From positions 1 through 64,000 of the forward strand of contig WYBX01000026.1 of assembly GCA_011525695.1 (NCBI GenBank): a stretch of DNA of 64,000 bases, in the 5' to 3' direction. How positions within the stretch are numbered: position 1 is the stretch's first letter; each line of letters starts with the position of its first letter. The position numbers were made by a program, and so were the translations under genes. Shown piece after piece: positions 45,642 to 54,294 of this stretch. This DNA comes from Verrucomicrobiia bacterium. GTDB taxonomy: Bacteria > Verrucomicrobiota > Verrucomicrobiia > Opitutales > Opitutaceae. The notes below the pieces were generated by a model that was given only the letters and a program-made list of their open reading frames with translations, was not told the DNA's origin and made no database searches.

Positions 45642-47131
45642 GCACGCTGAACGCCACCGAATTTGCGCTGCTGGACAACGTGGCCGGCCTCGACTGGGCG
45701 GAGGTGCCCGAATGTACCGGCCCGGAACTGGTCCGTCGGACGGCCGCGGAGCTTGCCCGGGGCGGACGGCTGTGTGCCTGGTTTGGCGTGCCGGAGCCGG
45801 CGGGCACGCGGATCGTGGCCGTGCTGGCGTTCGACGCGGACAACACGCTGGCCGTCGCCCGCAGTGTGCCGCTGAACGTTGGTTATCCCGCGCTGACCCT
45901 CGAGCATGCCGGGGCGCATCTCTTCGAGCGGGAGCTATGGGAGCAGCATGCCATCAGGCCGGAAGGCCACCCCTGGTTGAAGCCGGTGCGGCGGACGGAT
46001 GAGGCCGGCACGGCACCCAGCATGGGCGAGTTCTTCCGGGTTGAGGGGCGGGAAGTGCATGAGGTGGCGGTTGGACCGGTGCATGCCGGGATCATCGAGC
46101 CCGGCCATTTCCGATTCCAGTGCGCGGGCGAGGAGGTGCTGCACCTGGAGATTGCCCTGGGTTACCAGCACCGTGGCATCGAGGAGGCGCTGACTGGCGG
46201 GCCGCATCCACTGACGGCTTCGCAGATGGAAGTGGTCGCGGGGGATGTGTCGATCGCGCATGCGACCGCCCATGCGATGCTGGTGGAGGCGCTGGCCGGC
46301 TCCGAGCCGCCGCTGCGCGCACAGTGGCTGCGGGCCGTCGCGCTCGAACTCGAGCGGCTCGCGAACCACACGGGTGATCTGGGAGCGCTGGCCAACGACG
46401 TGGCGTTCCTGCCGACGTCCGCGGCGTGCGGGAAGATCCGGGGCGATTTCCTCAACCTGACGGCGCTAGTCTGCGGCAACCGGTTTGGACGTGGATTGGT
46501 GCGGCCCGGCGGCTGCCGGCATGACCTGGAGCCGGCTCGCATTGCACAACTGGGAGATCGGCTGAAGTCGGCAATGGCGGAGGCGGAGCGGGCATCGGCC
46601 TGGCTTTGGGATGCCGCCACGGTCCGCGCCCGGTTTGAGGATGTTGGCACCGTGCATGCGGCGCAGGCGGCGGAGCTCGGGCTGGTCGGCCCCGCCGCGC
46701 GGGCGTGCGGTCTGGTGCGCGACGTGCGCTACACGCATCCCGCCGGCTGGCATCGGCTCGCCCAGATGCCGGTCGCGGTCTGGCCGGGCGGAGACGTGTT
46801 TGCGCGGGCGCGGGTGCGCTGGCTGGAGGTGCAGCGTTCGGGCGAATTCCTGGGCGAGCAACTGTCGGCCGGTCCGGAGGGCCCGGTGCGCGAGAAACTG
46901 CCGGGGCTGTTGCCGGATCGGTTGGCGGTGGCACTGGTCGAAGGCTGGCGGGGCGAAGTTTGCCATGTGGCGCTGACGGATAGCGCGGGGAGGTTCCGCC
47001 GCTACAAGATCGTGGATCCCTCGTTCCACAACTGGACGGGCCTCGCCCTCGCGCTCCGCGGGCAGGCCATCTCGGATTTCCCAGTCTGCAACAAGAGCTT
47101 CAATCTGTCCTACTGTGGATTCGATCTGTGA
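45638..47131 (+). CDS. HyfG/NuoCD-like large subunit lacking NiFe ligands
   Basis: The 497-residue protein fuses a NuoC-like N-terminal part (about 1-130) to a NuoD/HyfE-like large subunit. In group 4 NiFe hydrogenases the CGxC motif of the L1 site follows a Val/Arg-Val segment; here the aligned sequence is EVVAGDVSIAHATAH (residues 198-212), so both cysteines are missing. At the C-terminus the DPCxxC site is replaced by DFPVCNKSFNLSYCG (480-494), leaving at most one equivalent Cys. It therefore cannot hold a NiFe centre. It keeps the fold motifs of the large subunit (ALGYQHRGIEE, RLANHTGDLGALANDV). It overlaps the second EIIA fusion gene by four bases. Confidence 0.9.
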   Translation: MSTLNATEFALLDNVAGLDWAEVPECTGPELVRRTAAELARGGRLCAWFGVPEPAGTRIVAVLAFDADNTLAVARSVPLNVGYPALTLEHAGAHLFERELWEQHAIRPEGHPWLKPVRRTDEAGTAPSMGEFFRVEGREVHEVAVGPVHAGIIEPGHFRFQCAGEEVLHLEIALGYQHRGIEEALTGGPHPLTASQMEVVAGDVSIAHATAHAMLVEALAGSEPPLRAQWLRAVALELERLANHTGDLGALANDVAFLPTSAACGKIRGDFLNLTALVCGNRFGRGLVRPGGCRHDLEPARIAQLGDRLKSAMAEAERASAWLWDAATVRARFEDVGTVHAAQAAELGLVGPAARACGLVRDVRYTHPAGWHRLAQMPVAVWPGGDVFARARVRWLEVQRSGEFLGEQLSAGPEGPVREKLPGLLPDRLAVALVEGWRGEVCHVALTDSAGRFRRYKIVDPSFHNWTGLALALRGQAISDFPVCNKSFNLSYCGFDL

Positions 47132-47211
47132 GGGAATTTGGCCGGATTCGCCGTTAACCTTCGCCGACGCAAAGATCTCTCTGACTTGATCAGCACCGCA
47201 GCCAAATTCCC
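47132..47211 (+). promoter_or_regulatory. 11-bp inverted repeat ending at the HyfI-like start codon
   Basis: Arms GGGAATTTGGC (47132-47142) and GCCAAATTCCC (47201-47211) are perfect complements with a 58-base loop. The left arm starts right after the large-subunit stop and the right arm touches the next ATG (47212), covering where a ribosome-binding site would be. No Shine-Dalgarno sequence is visible there, so the hairpin may tune translation. Confidence 0.6.
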
Positions 47212-48054
47212 ATGTTCGTCATCGACACATTTCTCCATCGGCTGAAGCGCGGACGCGAAACGATGGCGTATCCGAAGGGGCCGGCGCCGGCGCTGCCGGA
47301 CCGTCATGGTGGAAGCCTCCGGGTGGATGGAGCAAAATGCGTGGAAGGGTGCGATGCGTGTGTGGCGGTATGTGCGCCGCAGGCGATTGTCCGGCCTGGG
47401 GCGGGCGGAATCGCGCTCGATTTGGGTCGGTGCATCTTCTGCGCGGAGTGCGTGCAGGCGTGTCCGGCCGGGGCCATCACGCAGACGGGCGATCATCGGA
47501 TGGCAGCGCGGCGGCGCGAGGACCTCGTGCTCGGTGCGCCCGGGCAGGAGGAGGTCCGGTTGGCGGCGGCGCTGGATGACAAGCTGCGGCGGCTTTTCGG
47601 GCGCTCGCTCCGGCTGCGGCAGGTGAGTGCAGGAGGCAGTGGCGCGGAGGAGGCGGATCTCAATGTCCTCGGCACGATCGGCTGGGATCTCGGCCGTTTT
47701 GGCATCCAATTCGTCGCCTCGCCGCGGCATGCGGACGGGCTCGTGATTACCGGACCGGCCTCGCGGAATATGGAGCTGGCATTGCGGAAGACCTGGGAGG
47801 CTGTTCCGGAACCGAAGATCGTGATCGCCGTCGGGGCCGAGGCGATTTCAGGCGGCGTGTTTGCCGGGCATCCGCAGGTGCATGCCGGCGCGGCTTCCGT
47901 GGTGCCGGTCGATCTTTTCATCCCGGGCTGGCCGCCGCACCCGCTGACGATCCTCGACGGCCTGCTGAGGCTGCTCGGGCGGTTGGAGGAGGACCGTCGC
48001 GATCGGGACCCGCAGGGGCACGGGGCACTCGGTCAAGAGCGTCCGGTCAACTGA
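47212..48054 (+). CDS. Ferredoxin-NuoB fusion subunit lacking N2 ligands
   Basis: This 280-residue protein joins a two-cluster ferredoxin (CVEGCDACVAVCAP at Cys43-54; CIFCAECVQACPAGAI at Cys74-84) to a NuoB/HyfI-like domain (residues about 130-265). The NuoB part keeps GWDLGRFGIQFVASPRHADGLVITGPASRNMELAL and the C-terminal PPHPLTILDGLL. All four expected N2-cluster cysteines are gone: CNGC is replaced by a GGSGAEE segment (141-147), the third position is Glu (VGAE, 210) and the fourth Trp (PGWPP, 240). So only the two ferredoxin clusters can carry electrons. The fusion joins the roles of HyfH and HyfI. Confidence 0.9.
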   Translation: MFVIDTFLHRLKRGRETMAYPKGPAPALPDRHGGSLRVDGAKCVEGCDACVAVCAPQAIVRPGAGGIALDLGRCIFCAECVQACPAGAITQTGDHRMAARRREDLVLGAPGQEEVRLAAALDDKLRRLFGRSLRLRQVSAGGSGAEEADLNVLGTIGWDLGRFGIQFVASPRHADGLVITGPASRNMELALRKTWEAVPEPKIVIAVGAEAISGGVFAGHPQVHAGAASVVPVDLFIPGWPPHPLTILDGLLRLLGRLEEDRRDRDPQGHGALGQERPVN

Positions 48055-48183
48055 ATCGCGATTCCAGCCGGCCGGACGCCGGCGACCGGGCGCGGCCGGA
48101 GGTATCTGTATTCGGGCCGGTAGTACCCAACGTGGCTGACTGCTGGGTTGTCATCGGGGCCACTCGGGTCCAAGGATCGCGCG

Positions 48184-49479
48184 ATGCAAAACCTGCTCCG
48201 GAGCAAACTGGGTTGGGTCGCACTTGCCGGGATCATCATCGTCCTGGCCTTTTTTTTCGCCAATCCGGGTCCGCCGCGGACGATCATGCTGGCGACCGGA
48301 GCGCCCGGGGGGGCCTATGATGCCTTTGGACGGCAGCTGGCCGCGCGGCTCGAGCGTGAAGGCCTGACGGTGATGCTGCGCGAGACCCAGGGTTCGGTGG
48401 AGAATCTGGGGCTGCTTGCGGATCAGGAAAGCGGCGTGTCGATGGCGCTCGTGCAGTCGGGGATTGCGGCCGAGGAGGCCGGGACGGATTTGCGTTCGCT
48501 CGGAGCCTTGTTTCACGAACCGCTCTGGATTTTCACCCGGCGCAATTCCGGGCTCGCCAGCCTGCGGGATTTGCGCGGGCAGCGCGTGGCGATAGGGCCG
48601 GAGGGGAGCGGCAGCCGCCCGCTGGCCCAGCAAGTGATGCAGCTCACCGGGGTCGCCGATGCCGTGCAGATCGACGGCCGCGGGGGAGAGGCCGCCTACG
48701 ATGCCCTGCGGGCCGGCGACGTCGACGTGGCGATGTTCGTTGCCAGTCCCCAGAGCCCGTTCATTCGAAAGCTGCTGGCGAGCCCGGAGCTCGAATTCCA
48801 CGGCCTGCAGCGGCCGCGGGCCTACGAAGCGGCATTGCCGCGGCTGGCGGCGGTGGAGATCGGCGAGGGGCAGCTGGACATTCCGCGAAATATTCCGGAC
48901 CGGGATCTCACCTTGTTGTCAGCGATGGTCACTCTGGTGGTGAATGAGCGGTTCTATTCCGGGCTGGCACCCCTGGTGCTGGAAGCTGCCCGTGATGTGC
49001 TACGGCATGGCGGGGCGCTGGAGCGGCCCGGGTCGTTTCCCGCACCACGACCGGTCGATTTTCGCCTGTTGCGTGAAGCGGAGCACTACCATCGCGCCGG
49101 GTTGCCGCTGCTCCTGCGAATCCTGCCATTCTGGGTGGCGACGATGTCGGTGAGGATAGCGCTTCTCATCGTCCCGCTCATGGTGCTTCTCATCCCGCTT
49201 TTCCGTGTCGCGCCACCGTTGTACCAATGGCGCACCCGGCGGAAGATCTTCCACTGGTACAGCTACCTCAGGGAGATCGACCAGCATCTGCGATCCGGCG
49301 TATCGGGCAGCACGCTCGAGGCTGACTGGAAGCGGCTGCAGGAGTTGCAACACGAAGTCTCGGGGGTGAAGGTGCCGCTGTCCTACACGGACGAACTATA
49401 CGAACTGCACCTGCACATCGACTGGGTAATCCAGCGGCTGGAGCGGATCCGGGCCGGCGCGGCGGAAGGGCGTGGCTGA
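48184..49479 (+). CDS. TAXI-family solute-binding protein with C-terminal membrane helix
   Basis: The 431-residue protein begins with an N-terminal membrane anchor or uncleaved signal (GWVALAGIIIVLAFFFANPG). Residues about 30-300 match TAXI-type TRAP solute-binding proteins, with MLATGAPGGAYDAFGRQLAARLEREGL, VENLGLLADQESGVSMALVQSG, LRDLRGQRVAIGPEGSGSRPLAQQVM and the DVDVAMFVASPQS segment. A further membrane helix follows at about 325-350 (IALLIVPLMVLLIPLF), then a cytoplasmic helical tail to the end. TAXI proteins normally work with a large TRAP permease; none is encoded in the window. It is 129 bases after the Ehr-like cluster on the same strand and may belong to it. Confidence 0.8.
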   Translation: MQNLLRSKLGWVALAGIIIVLAFFFANPGPPRTIMLATGAPGGAYDAFGRQLAARLEREGLTVMLRETQGSVENLGLLADQESGVSMALVQSGIAAEEAGTDLRSLGALFHEPLWIFTRRNSGLASLRDLRGQRVAIGPEGSGSRPLAQQVMQLTGVADAVQIDGRGGEAAYDALRAGDVDVAMFVASPQSPFIRKLLASPELEFHGLQRPRAYEAALPRLAAVEIGEGQLDIPRNIPDRDLTLLSAMVTLVVNERFYSGLAPLVLEAARDVLRHGGALERPGSFPAPRPVDFRLLREAEHYHRAGLPLLLRILPFWVATMSVRIALLIVPLMVLLIPLFRVAPPLYQWRTRRKIFHWYSYLREIDQHLRSGVSGSTLEADWKRLQELQHEVSGVKVPLSYTDELYELHLHIDWVIQRLERIRAGAAEGRG

Positions 49480-49511
49480 CCAACCCGAACATTCACGATT
49501 TTCGTGAAAGG

Positions 49512-50285
49512 TTACGGGCGGAGGACCTGCAGCTCGACCTTCCGGAACTCGACGGGGTGACTCTCCGCCTGAAGTGAAATGTAACCCTTTTCCAGCAGAA
49601 GTCCGGTGGAGGCGATCAGTTTGCGCGCGTCGGCGTCTGCCTCATCCAGCTGCGGCCGGTTGTACTCCAGCACCACCTGCCCGTCGATGATGTGGCGTAT
49701 CACCTCGCCGCCCCGGACCTCGACCTCGACAGTGACCCACCGATCGCCGTGATACGTCTTTGACGCCGAGTTCGTGCAGTGGCGCTTGATCAGCTCGCCT
49801 CCCATCTCGACATGGGTTCCGGGTGTGCAGAGGTTTGCGGTGGTGCGATCGCTGGTGCCGTCTCCTCCGAGCAACTGGACCTCGATGGAGACGGGGAATC
49901 TCTGATCCCGGTCCATGCTGCCGGGCGGCTGGCAGTGGAGCATGATGCCGCTGTTCCGGACCGCCCATCCGGGGCCGTCGGGAGTCTGGGTGCCCAGGAA
50001 CCGGTACTCGACCCGGATCCGGTAGTGGCTGAGAGGCTCGCGCCAGAAAAGGTGGCCGAACTTGCCGTCGAACTTGTCATACCCGTCGTACGCGACCTTC
50101 AGGATGCCGTGTTCGACCCGAAAGGTGTTCTGATGATTGTCACCGAGCGCGAAGCCGCGGATTTTGGGTGTCCACCCATCCAGGTTGCGGCCGTTGAAGA
50201 GGGGGATCCACTGCGCATCGACGGCCGCTTTGGGAATGCCCGCGGCGAGCCCAATGAAAAAGCAGGACAGGAGGAATCGGTTCAT
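49512..50285 (-). CDS. DUF1080 family secreted protein (concanavalin-like fold)
   Basis: The 257-residue protein has a signal peptide (MNRFLLSCFFIGLAAGIPKAA) and the DUF1080 domain, a lectin/glucanase-like beta-sandwich. It shows WIPLFNGRNLDGWTPKIRGFALGDNHQNTFRVEHGIL, HLFWREPLSHYRIRVEYRFLG and a C-terminal GYISLQAESHPVEFRKVELQVL. The family is very common in Verrucomicrobia and Planctomycetes; members include 3-keto-disaccharide hydrolases and are often linked to sugar metabolism. Here the substrate is unknown. It converges with the TAXI gene and lies just downstream of the histidine kinase gene on the same strand. Confidence 0.88.
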   Translation of the reverse strand: MNRFLLSCFFIGLAAGIPKAAVDAQWIPLFNGRNLDGWTPKIRGFALGDNHQNTFRVEHGILKVAYDGYDKFDGKFGHLFWREPLSHYRIRVEYRFLGTQTPDGPGWAVRNSGIMLHCQPPGSMDRDQRFPVSIEVQLLGGDGTSDRTTANLCTPGTHVEMGGELIKRHCTNSASKTYHGDRWVTVEVEVRGGEVIRHIIDGQVVLEYNRPQLDEADADARKLIASTGLLLEKGYISLQAESHPVEFRKVELQVLRP

Positions 50286-50320
50286 GTGCAGAGCAAACTT
50301 GCCGGCCGGACCATTTCGGA

Positions 50321-53008
50321 TCAGCCCAGGACGGTCTTGAGGATCCGGCCCAGATCCGTGACCCGGTAGGGTTTTGCGAGGTAGCCGCAAAACCCCTTGT
50401 CGAGGAAAGCACGCGCCATGTCGTCATTGTCGTAGCCGCTGGCGACAATGGCGCGGACGTCCGGATCGAGCTGGACGAGTTCCTTGAAGCACTCTTCGCC
50501 GCCCATGCCGCCCACGACGGTGAGATCCATGATCACGGCATCGTAGGGGCGGCCGATGTTCTGGTAGCGCTTGTAGAGGGCAATGGCCTCCTCGCCGTTC
50601 TTCGCCAGGTCGTACTTGTAGTCCAGGCTCTCCAGCATCGTCGCCGTCAGCGCGGAGATCTTGGGATCATCGTCCATGAACAGGATCCGGCCCGTGCCGA
50701 ACCGGAGCGAGGCGGCCCGGCGGGCCTGGACCTCAACCGGCTTGTCGGCCTTGGGCAGGAAAACGGTGAAGGCCGTGCCGACGCCAACCTGGGTGTCGAG
50801 CGCGATCTGCCCGCCATGCCGGCGCACGATCGACAGCACGGTGGCCAGTCCCAGCCCCGTGCCATGTTTCTTCGTCGTGAAGAAGGGATCGAAAATCTTC
50901 TCGAGATGCTCGGGCTTGATTCCGCTTCCATTGTCGCGGACCTCGAGCTCCACATAGTCGCCGGCGGGCAGGGTGGGCACCTGGTTTTCGGCCAGGGCGG
51001 CGTTGCCCGCGCGGACCTGCAGCCGCGGCCGGTGAGGGGCGGGCGGCATTGCCTGCAGCGCATTCACGATCAGGTTCTGGAACACCTGCAAAATCTGCGC
51101 GCGATCCACGAGCACGGGATCGGTTGCTTCAGCCACTTCGAGCGTGATTTCCGCGGTCGAGGCGGCCGCGGCAATCTTGATCGAATCCTCCAGGATTTCC
51201 CGTGCCGGACAAACCGCCTGGGTCCCGGCGCCGCCCTTGGCGAACGAGAGCAGCTGCTTCGTCAGGCCCTTGGCCGTCATGCACGCCTTCTCGGCATCGC
51301 CAAGGGACGAATAGTCGCGGTTGTCCTTGGCCAGTGAAACGGCGCCGAGGATCGTCGTGAGCAGGTTGTTGAAGTCGTGCGCGATCCCGCCGGCGAGCAG
51401 CCCGAGCGTCTCGAACCGGTTCGCTTTGACCAGTTCCTCCGGCGTGAGCGTCATCTCCTCGGGGTTGCGGAAGACAATCACGACCCCGCGGGGCTTCTGG
51501 TCCGGATCAAAGACTGCGCGCGCGGTCCAGACGATGGGAATGCTGGCGGCGCCGGGCGCGGCGGGTGCCAGGGCATCCTCGCTGATCAAGGGAAGGGGAG
51601 TGTCGGCGGCCAGCGCACTTTCGACCGGCTGGTCGGACGGCCGTTGCGTCTGTCGGTTTACGAGCCGGAGGACATCCCCGACGGGCTGGCCGCGGAGCTG
51701 GTCGGCAGGGAGCTGCAGGAGACGCGCCGCGGTGGAATTGGCGAACACCAACTTGCCTCCGGCGTCGGCGATTACGACGGCTTCGGCGAGTGTGCCAAAG
51801 GCCTCGCCGGACAAATCGGTTGGCAGCCCGCCCTCGGCCGCGGCTACATTGGCGGGAAGCGCCGCCGCGAAGCCCACCACCCGGGCGAGCTCTTGCTTGC
51901 GCGTCACGGTCCGGTGCAGGCCAAGCAGGACGGGGACAGGCCGGCCGTCCTTGGCGCGCAGCCGGACGGGTTCGAGTGATTCGCTCCGGCCGGGGGATCG
52001 GGCGAGAAGCCATGCAGTGACGCCGGCCGATGCCTCCTCGGGTGGGAGGGCAGCGGCGAAGGACTCAGCCCGTGGCGCGAGTTCTCCCTCTTCGTAGCCG
52101 AGCAGGGCCTCCCAGGCCGGCGAAAACCAGAAGACCTCGTTGGTGAAATCCAGCTCGAACGCGCCCAATGGCCCCCCGGAACTCAACTCCTGCATCCGCG
52201 CATCATTGGCGACGAGCGAATCCTCGAGTTCCTTCCGTTCGCTAATGTCGAGGTGAAGTCCAACCACGCGTTCGAGGTCGTGGGCTTCCGTGACCAGTTG
52301 AACGCCGAGGCACTGGACCCAGGTCCAATGGCCTCGTTGGTGTTTCATCCGAAATTCGACGTTGAAGGGCCGGGCGCCAGCGGCGGCTTTCCGGCGCAGC
52401 TTGTCGGGCGCGGCGCCGGAGTCATCGGGGTGAATCAGCTTGTGCCACGTTTCCAACGTGTCCGGCAGTTCAGCCGCGGCGTAGCCGAGGAGTTTTTTCC
52501 AGGCGGTCGAATAATGGAACTGCCCAGCCTTCAGGTTCAGATCGAAGAAGCCAACCGTCCCCTTGTCAGCGAGCACCTGGATTGCGGCGGCGGCTCCATC
52601 GACTGGGGGAACGCCAGCCGCGGCTGCCGGGAGTGGCCGCTGGATGGTGGCCAGGAAGCCGCCCGCCGAGCCAGACATCCTTTCGAGTCGGACGCAGGCT
52701 TCCTGCGCGGCTCCATCCCGGGGCTGGGCCGACATCAACGCGGGGCGGTCGAGTGCCGTGGCGAGAATTCCATCCCACTGGGCCTCCAGGAACTCCGGGT
52801 CGCTCGAGACAATGTCGAACGCGAACAGCGACGCAAAGGGTTCGCCAACCATTTCGCCGTCGCGAGATTGCCAGAATTTCAGCGCGGAGGAGTTGGCCGC
52901 GGTGATCCGCCCCGCCGGGTCCAGCGCGATTACCGGGCATGGTTCCGGCGAATGCGGGCCGCCAGCTGCAATCGATGGGGTGGTTGACGTAGAAGCGGGA
53001 TCGTTCAC
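50321..53008 (-). CDS. Hybrid histidine kinase with PAS domains and C-terminal receiver
   Basis: The roughly 895-residue protein is a cytoplasmic hybrid sensor kinase. It has several PAS-type domains (e.g. about 145-275 with FFDLNLKAGQFHYSTAWKKLLGY, 280-400 with AFELDFTNEVFWFSPAWEALLGY, 415-530), then a HisKA H-box (LLAGGIAHDFNNLLTTILGAV), an HATPase with N-box NLIVNALQAM and G-boxes (DNGSGI, GTGLGLATV), and a C-terminal receiver with phospho-Asp in AVIMDLTVVGG. No transmembrane segments are seen, so the input is likely redox, ligand or cytosolic. A GTG at 53008 overlaps the hemH stop (GTGA); an alternative GTG at 53029 would add seven residues. Confidence 0.9.
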   Translation of the reverse strand: MNDPASTSTTPSIAAGGPHSPEPCPVIALDPAGRITAANSSALKFWQSRDGEMVGEPFASLFAFDIVSSDPEFLEAQWDGILATALDRPALMSAQPRDGAAQEACVRLERMSGSAGGFLATIQRPLPAAAAGVPPVDGAAAAIQVLADKGTVGFFDLNLKAGQFHYSTAWKKLLGYAAAELPDTLETWHKLIHPDDSGAAPDKLRRKAAAGARPFNVEFRMKHQRGHWTWVQCLGVQLVTEAHDLERVVGLHLDISERKELEDSLVANDARMQELSSGGPLGAFELDFTNEVFWFSPAWEALLGYEEGELAPRAESFAAALPPEEASAGVTAWLLARSPGRSESLEPVRLRAKDGRPVPVLLGLHRTVTRKQELARVVGFAAALPANVAAAEGGLPTDLSGEAFGTLAEAVVIADAGGKLVFANSTAARLLQLPADQLRGQPVGDVLRLVNRQTQRPSDQPVESALAADTPLPLISEDALAPAAPGAASIPIVWTARAVFDPDQKPRGVVIVFRNPEEMTLTPEELVKANRFETLGLLAGGIAHDFNNLLTTILGAVSLAKDNRDYSSLGDAEKACMTAKGLTKQLLSFAKGGAGTQAVCPAREILEDSIKIAAAASTAEITLEVAEATDPVLVDRAQILQVFQNLIVNALQAMPPAPHRPRLQVRAGNAALAENQVPTLPAGDYVELEVRDNGSGIKPEHLEKIFDPFFTTKKHGTGLGLATVLSIVRRHGGQIALDTQVGVGTAFTVFLPKADKPVEVQARRAASLRFGTGRILFMDDDPKISALTATMLESLDYKYDLAKNGEEAIALYKRYQNIGRPYDAVIMDLTVVGGMGGEECFKELVQLDPDVRAIVASGYDNDDMARAFLDKGFCGYLAKPYRVTDLGRILKTVLG

Positions 53009-54045
53009 ACGCGGCCGGAAGTGAGCCACTGATGCGAACGTTTGGCGAGAAAATCGATATAGGCCGGGTGATCGTTCAGGCAGGGGATCTGCGTGAAGGA
53101 GACGCCCCCGGCCTCGAGAAAGGTCTCTTTTCCTTCGCCGCTGATCTCCTCGATGGTTTCGAGGCAGTCCGCCACGAAGGCGGGACAGAGGATCAGGAGT
53201 CGCTTTATTCCGGCCTTGGCGAGTCGCTCCAGTTCGTGATCGGTGAACGGGGACAGCCAGGGCTCACCGACCAGCCGCGACTGGAAAGAGACGGAATGCC
53301 GATCCGGAGTCAGTCCGGCCCGGGCGGCGAGGGCGCGGGTCGTGGCGCAGACCTGGGCACGGTAGCAGGTGGATTGGACCGGGGCCGGCGTGGAACAGCA
53401 GTCATTCACAACGAGGCAATGCGCTCGGGAGGAATCCGCCTTGCGCAGGTGCCGCACGGGGATCCCGTGATAGCTGAACAACACGTAGTCGTGCGGCTCC
53501 GCCAGGTAGGGGGCGGCGACGGTATGGAGGGCCTCGATGTAGTCGGCGTCCTGAAAAAACGGCTGAGCTGAGGTGATTCGCATCGACGGCGCATGCCGGG
53601 CGGCATCCTCGTAGACCTTTACGACCACCGTTTCCCATGAGGACATCGCGTAATGCGGGTACTGCGGAAAGAGCAGCACCTCGCTGATCCCATCGGCCGA
53701 CATCTGGGCGAGCACGGACGCGATCGACGGGTTCCCGTAACGCATGGCAAGGTACACCGGTGTGTCCGGCCCCAGCGCCGAGGAGAGCTTCCGCTGGACG
53801 CTGCGGGAAATCGTGATGAGCGGCGAGCCCTCCGTGGTCCAGATCTGCTCGTAGGCATGCGCCGACTTGGGCGCACGCCGCGGGATGATGATTCGGTTCA
53901 GCAACAGCGAGCGAAGGAAGCTCGATGCCGGCTTGTCGATGACGCGTTCATCGCCCAGGAACTCCTCGAGATACCGCTGGACATCCGGAACGGAGGTCGA
54001 ATCGGGAGAGCCCAGGTTGACGAGGAGTACGGCGCTTTTCGGCAT
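53005..54045 (-). CDS. hemH: Ferrochelatase
   Basis: HemH inserts ferrous iron into protoporphyrin IX (or coproporphyrin III) at the end of haem synthesis. The 346-residue protein has the N-terminal VLLVNLGSPDSTSVPDVQRYLEEFL, the active-site LFSYHGIPVRHL (His), an internal Cys-rich segment CLVVNDCCSTPAPVQSTCY, and FQSRLVGEPWLSPFTDHELERLA with ILCPAFVADCLETIEEI. Length and motifs are typical. The cysteine cluster is unusual and could hold a 2Fe-2S centre as in some ferrochelatases, which is an inference. Its stop overlaps the start of the hybrid kinase, suggesting translational coupling. Confidence 0.93.
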   Translation of the reverse strand: MPKSAVLLVNLGSPDSTSVPDVQRYLEEFLGDERVIDKPASSFLRSLLLNRIIIPRRAPKSAHAYEQIWTTEGSPLITISRSVQRKLSSALGPDTPVYLAMRYGNPSIASVLAQMSADGISEVLLFPQYPHYAMSSWETVVVKVYEDAARHAPSMRITSAQPFFQDADYIEALHTVAAPYLAEPHDYVLFSYHGIPVRHLRKADSSRAHCLVVNDCCSTPAPVQSTCYRAQVCATTRALAARAGLTPDRHSVSFQSRLVGEPWLSPFTDHELERLAKAGIKRLLILCPAFVADCLETIEEISGEGKETFLEAGGVSFTQIPCLNDHPAYIDFLAKRSHQWLTSGRV

Positions 54046-54206
54046 GGCGCGGAATTGGTCGGGAGAAACCCGGTGAAGTCAACCGGGGCGCGAAACGCAG
54101 GCCGGCAGGTCCGCAATTTTGCCGGCTCCAGGAATCGGCGTAATCATGCCGGGTTCATAAGCGGCCGTTTTCCGCTGCTAAGCGAGGGTACCGTGGATTG
54201 ACGTGG

Positions 54207-54225
54207 AAGCGGCGTCCCGCCGCTT
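54207..54225. repeat. AAGCGGCG/CGCCGCTT palindrome in the hemH-thrH-like spacer
   Basis: The 249-base spacer between hemH and the HAD gene contains a GCGGCGTCCCGCCGC palindrome (8-base arms, three-base loop). This is a variant of the CGGCGTCCCGCCG block of the composite repeat. No gene is seen here. Confidence 0.55.
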
Positions 54226-54294
54226 GCTGGGAAGTTACGGCTTCGAGCCGCCCCAGGCCGTGGCCAGGAGATGCCGCCTGGGCCGACGGCGACG

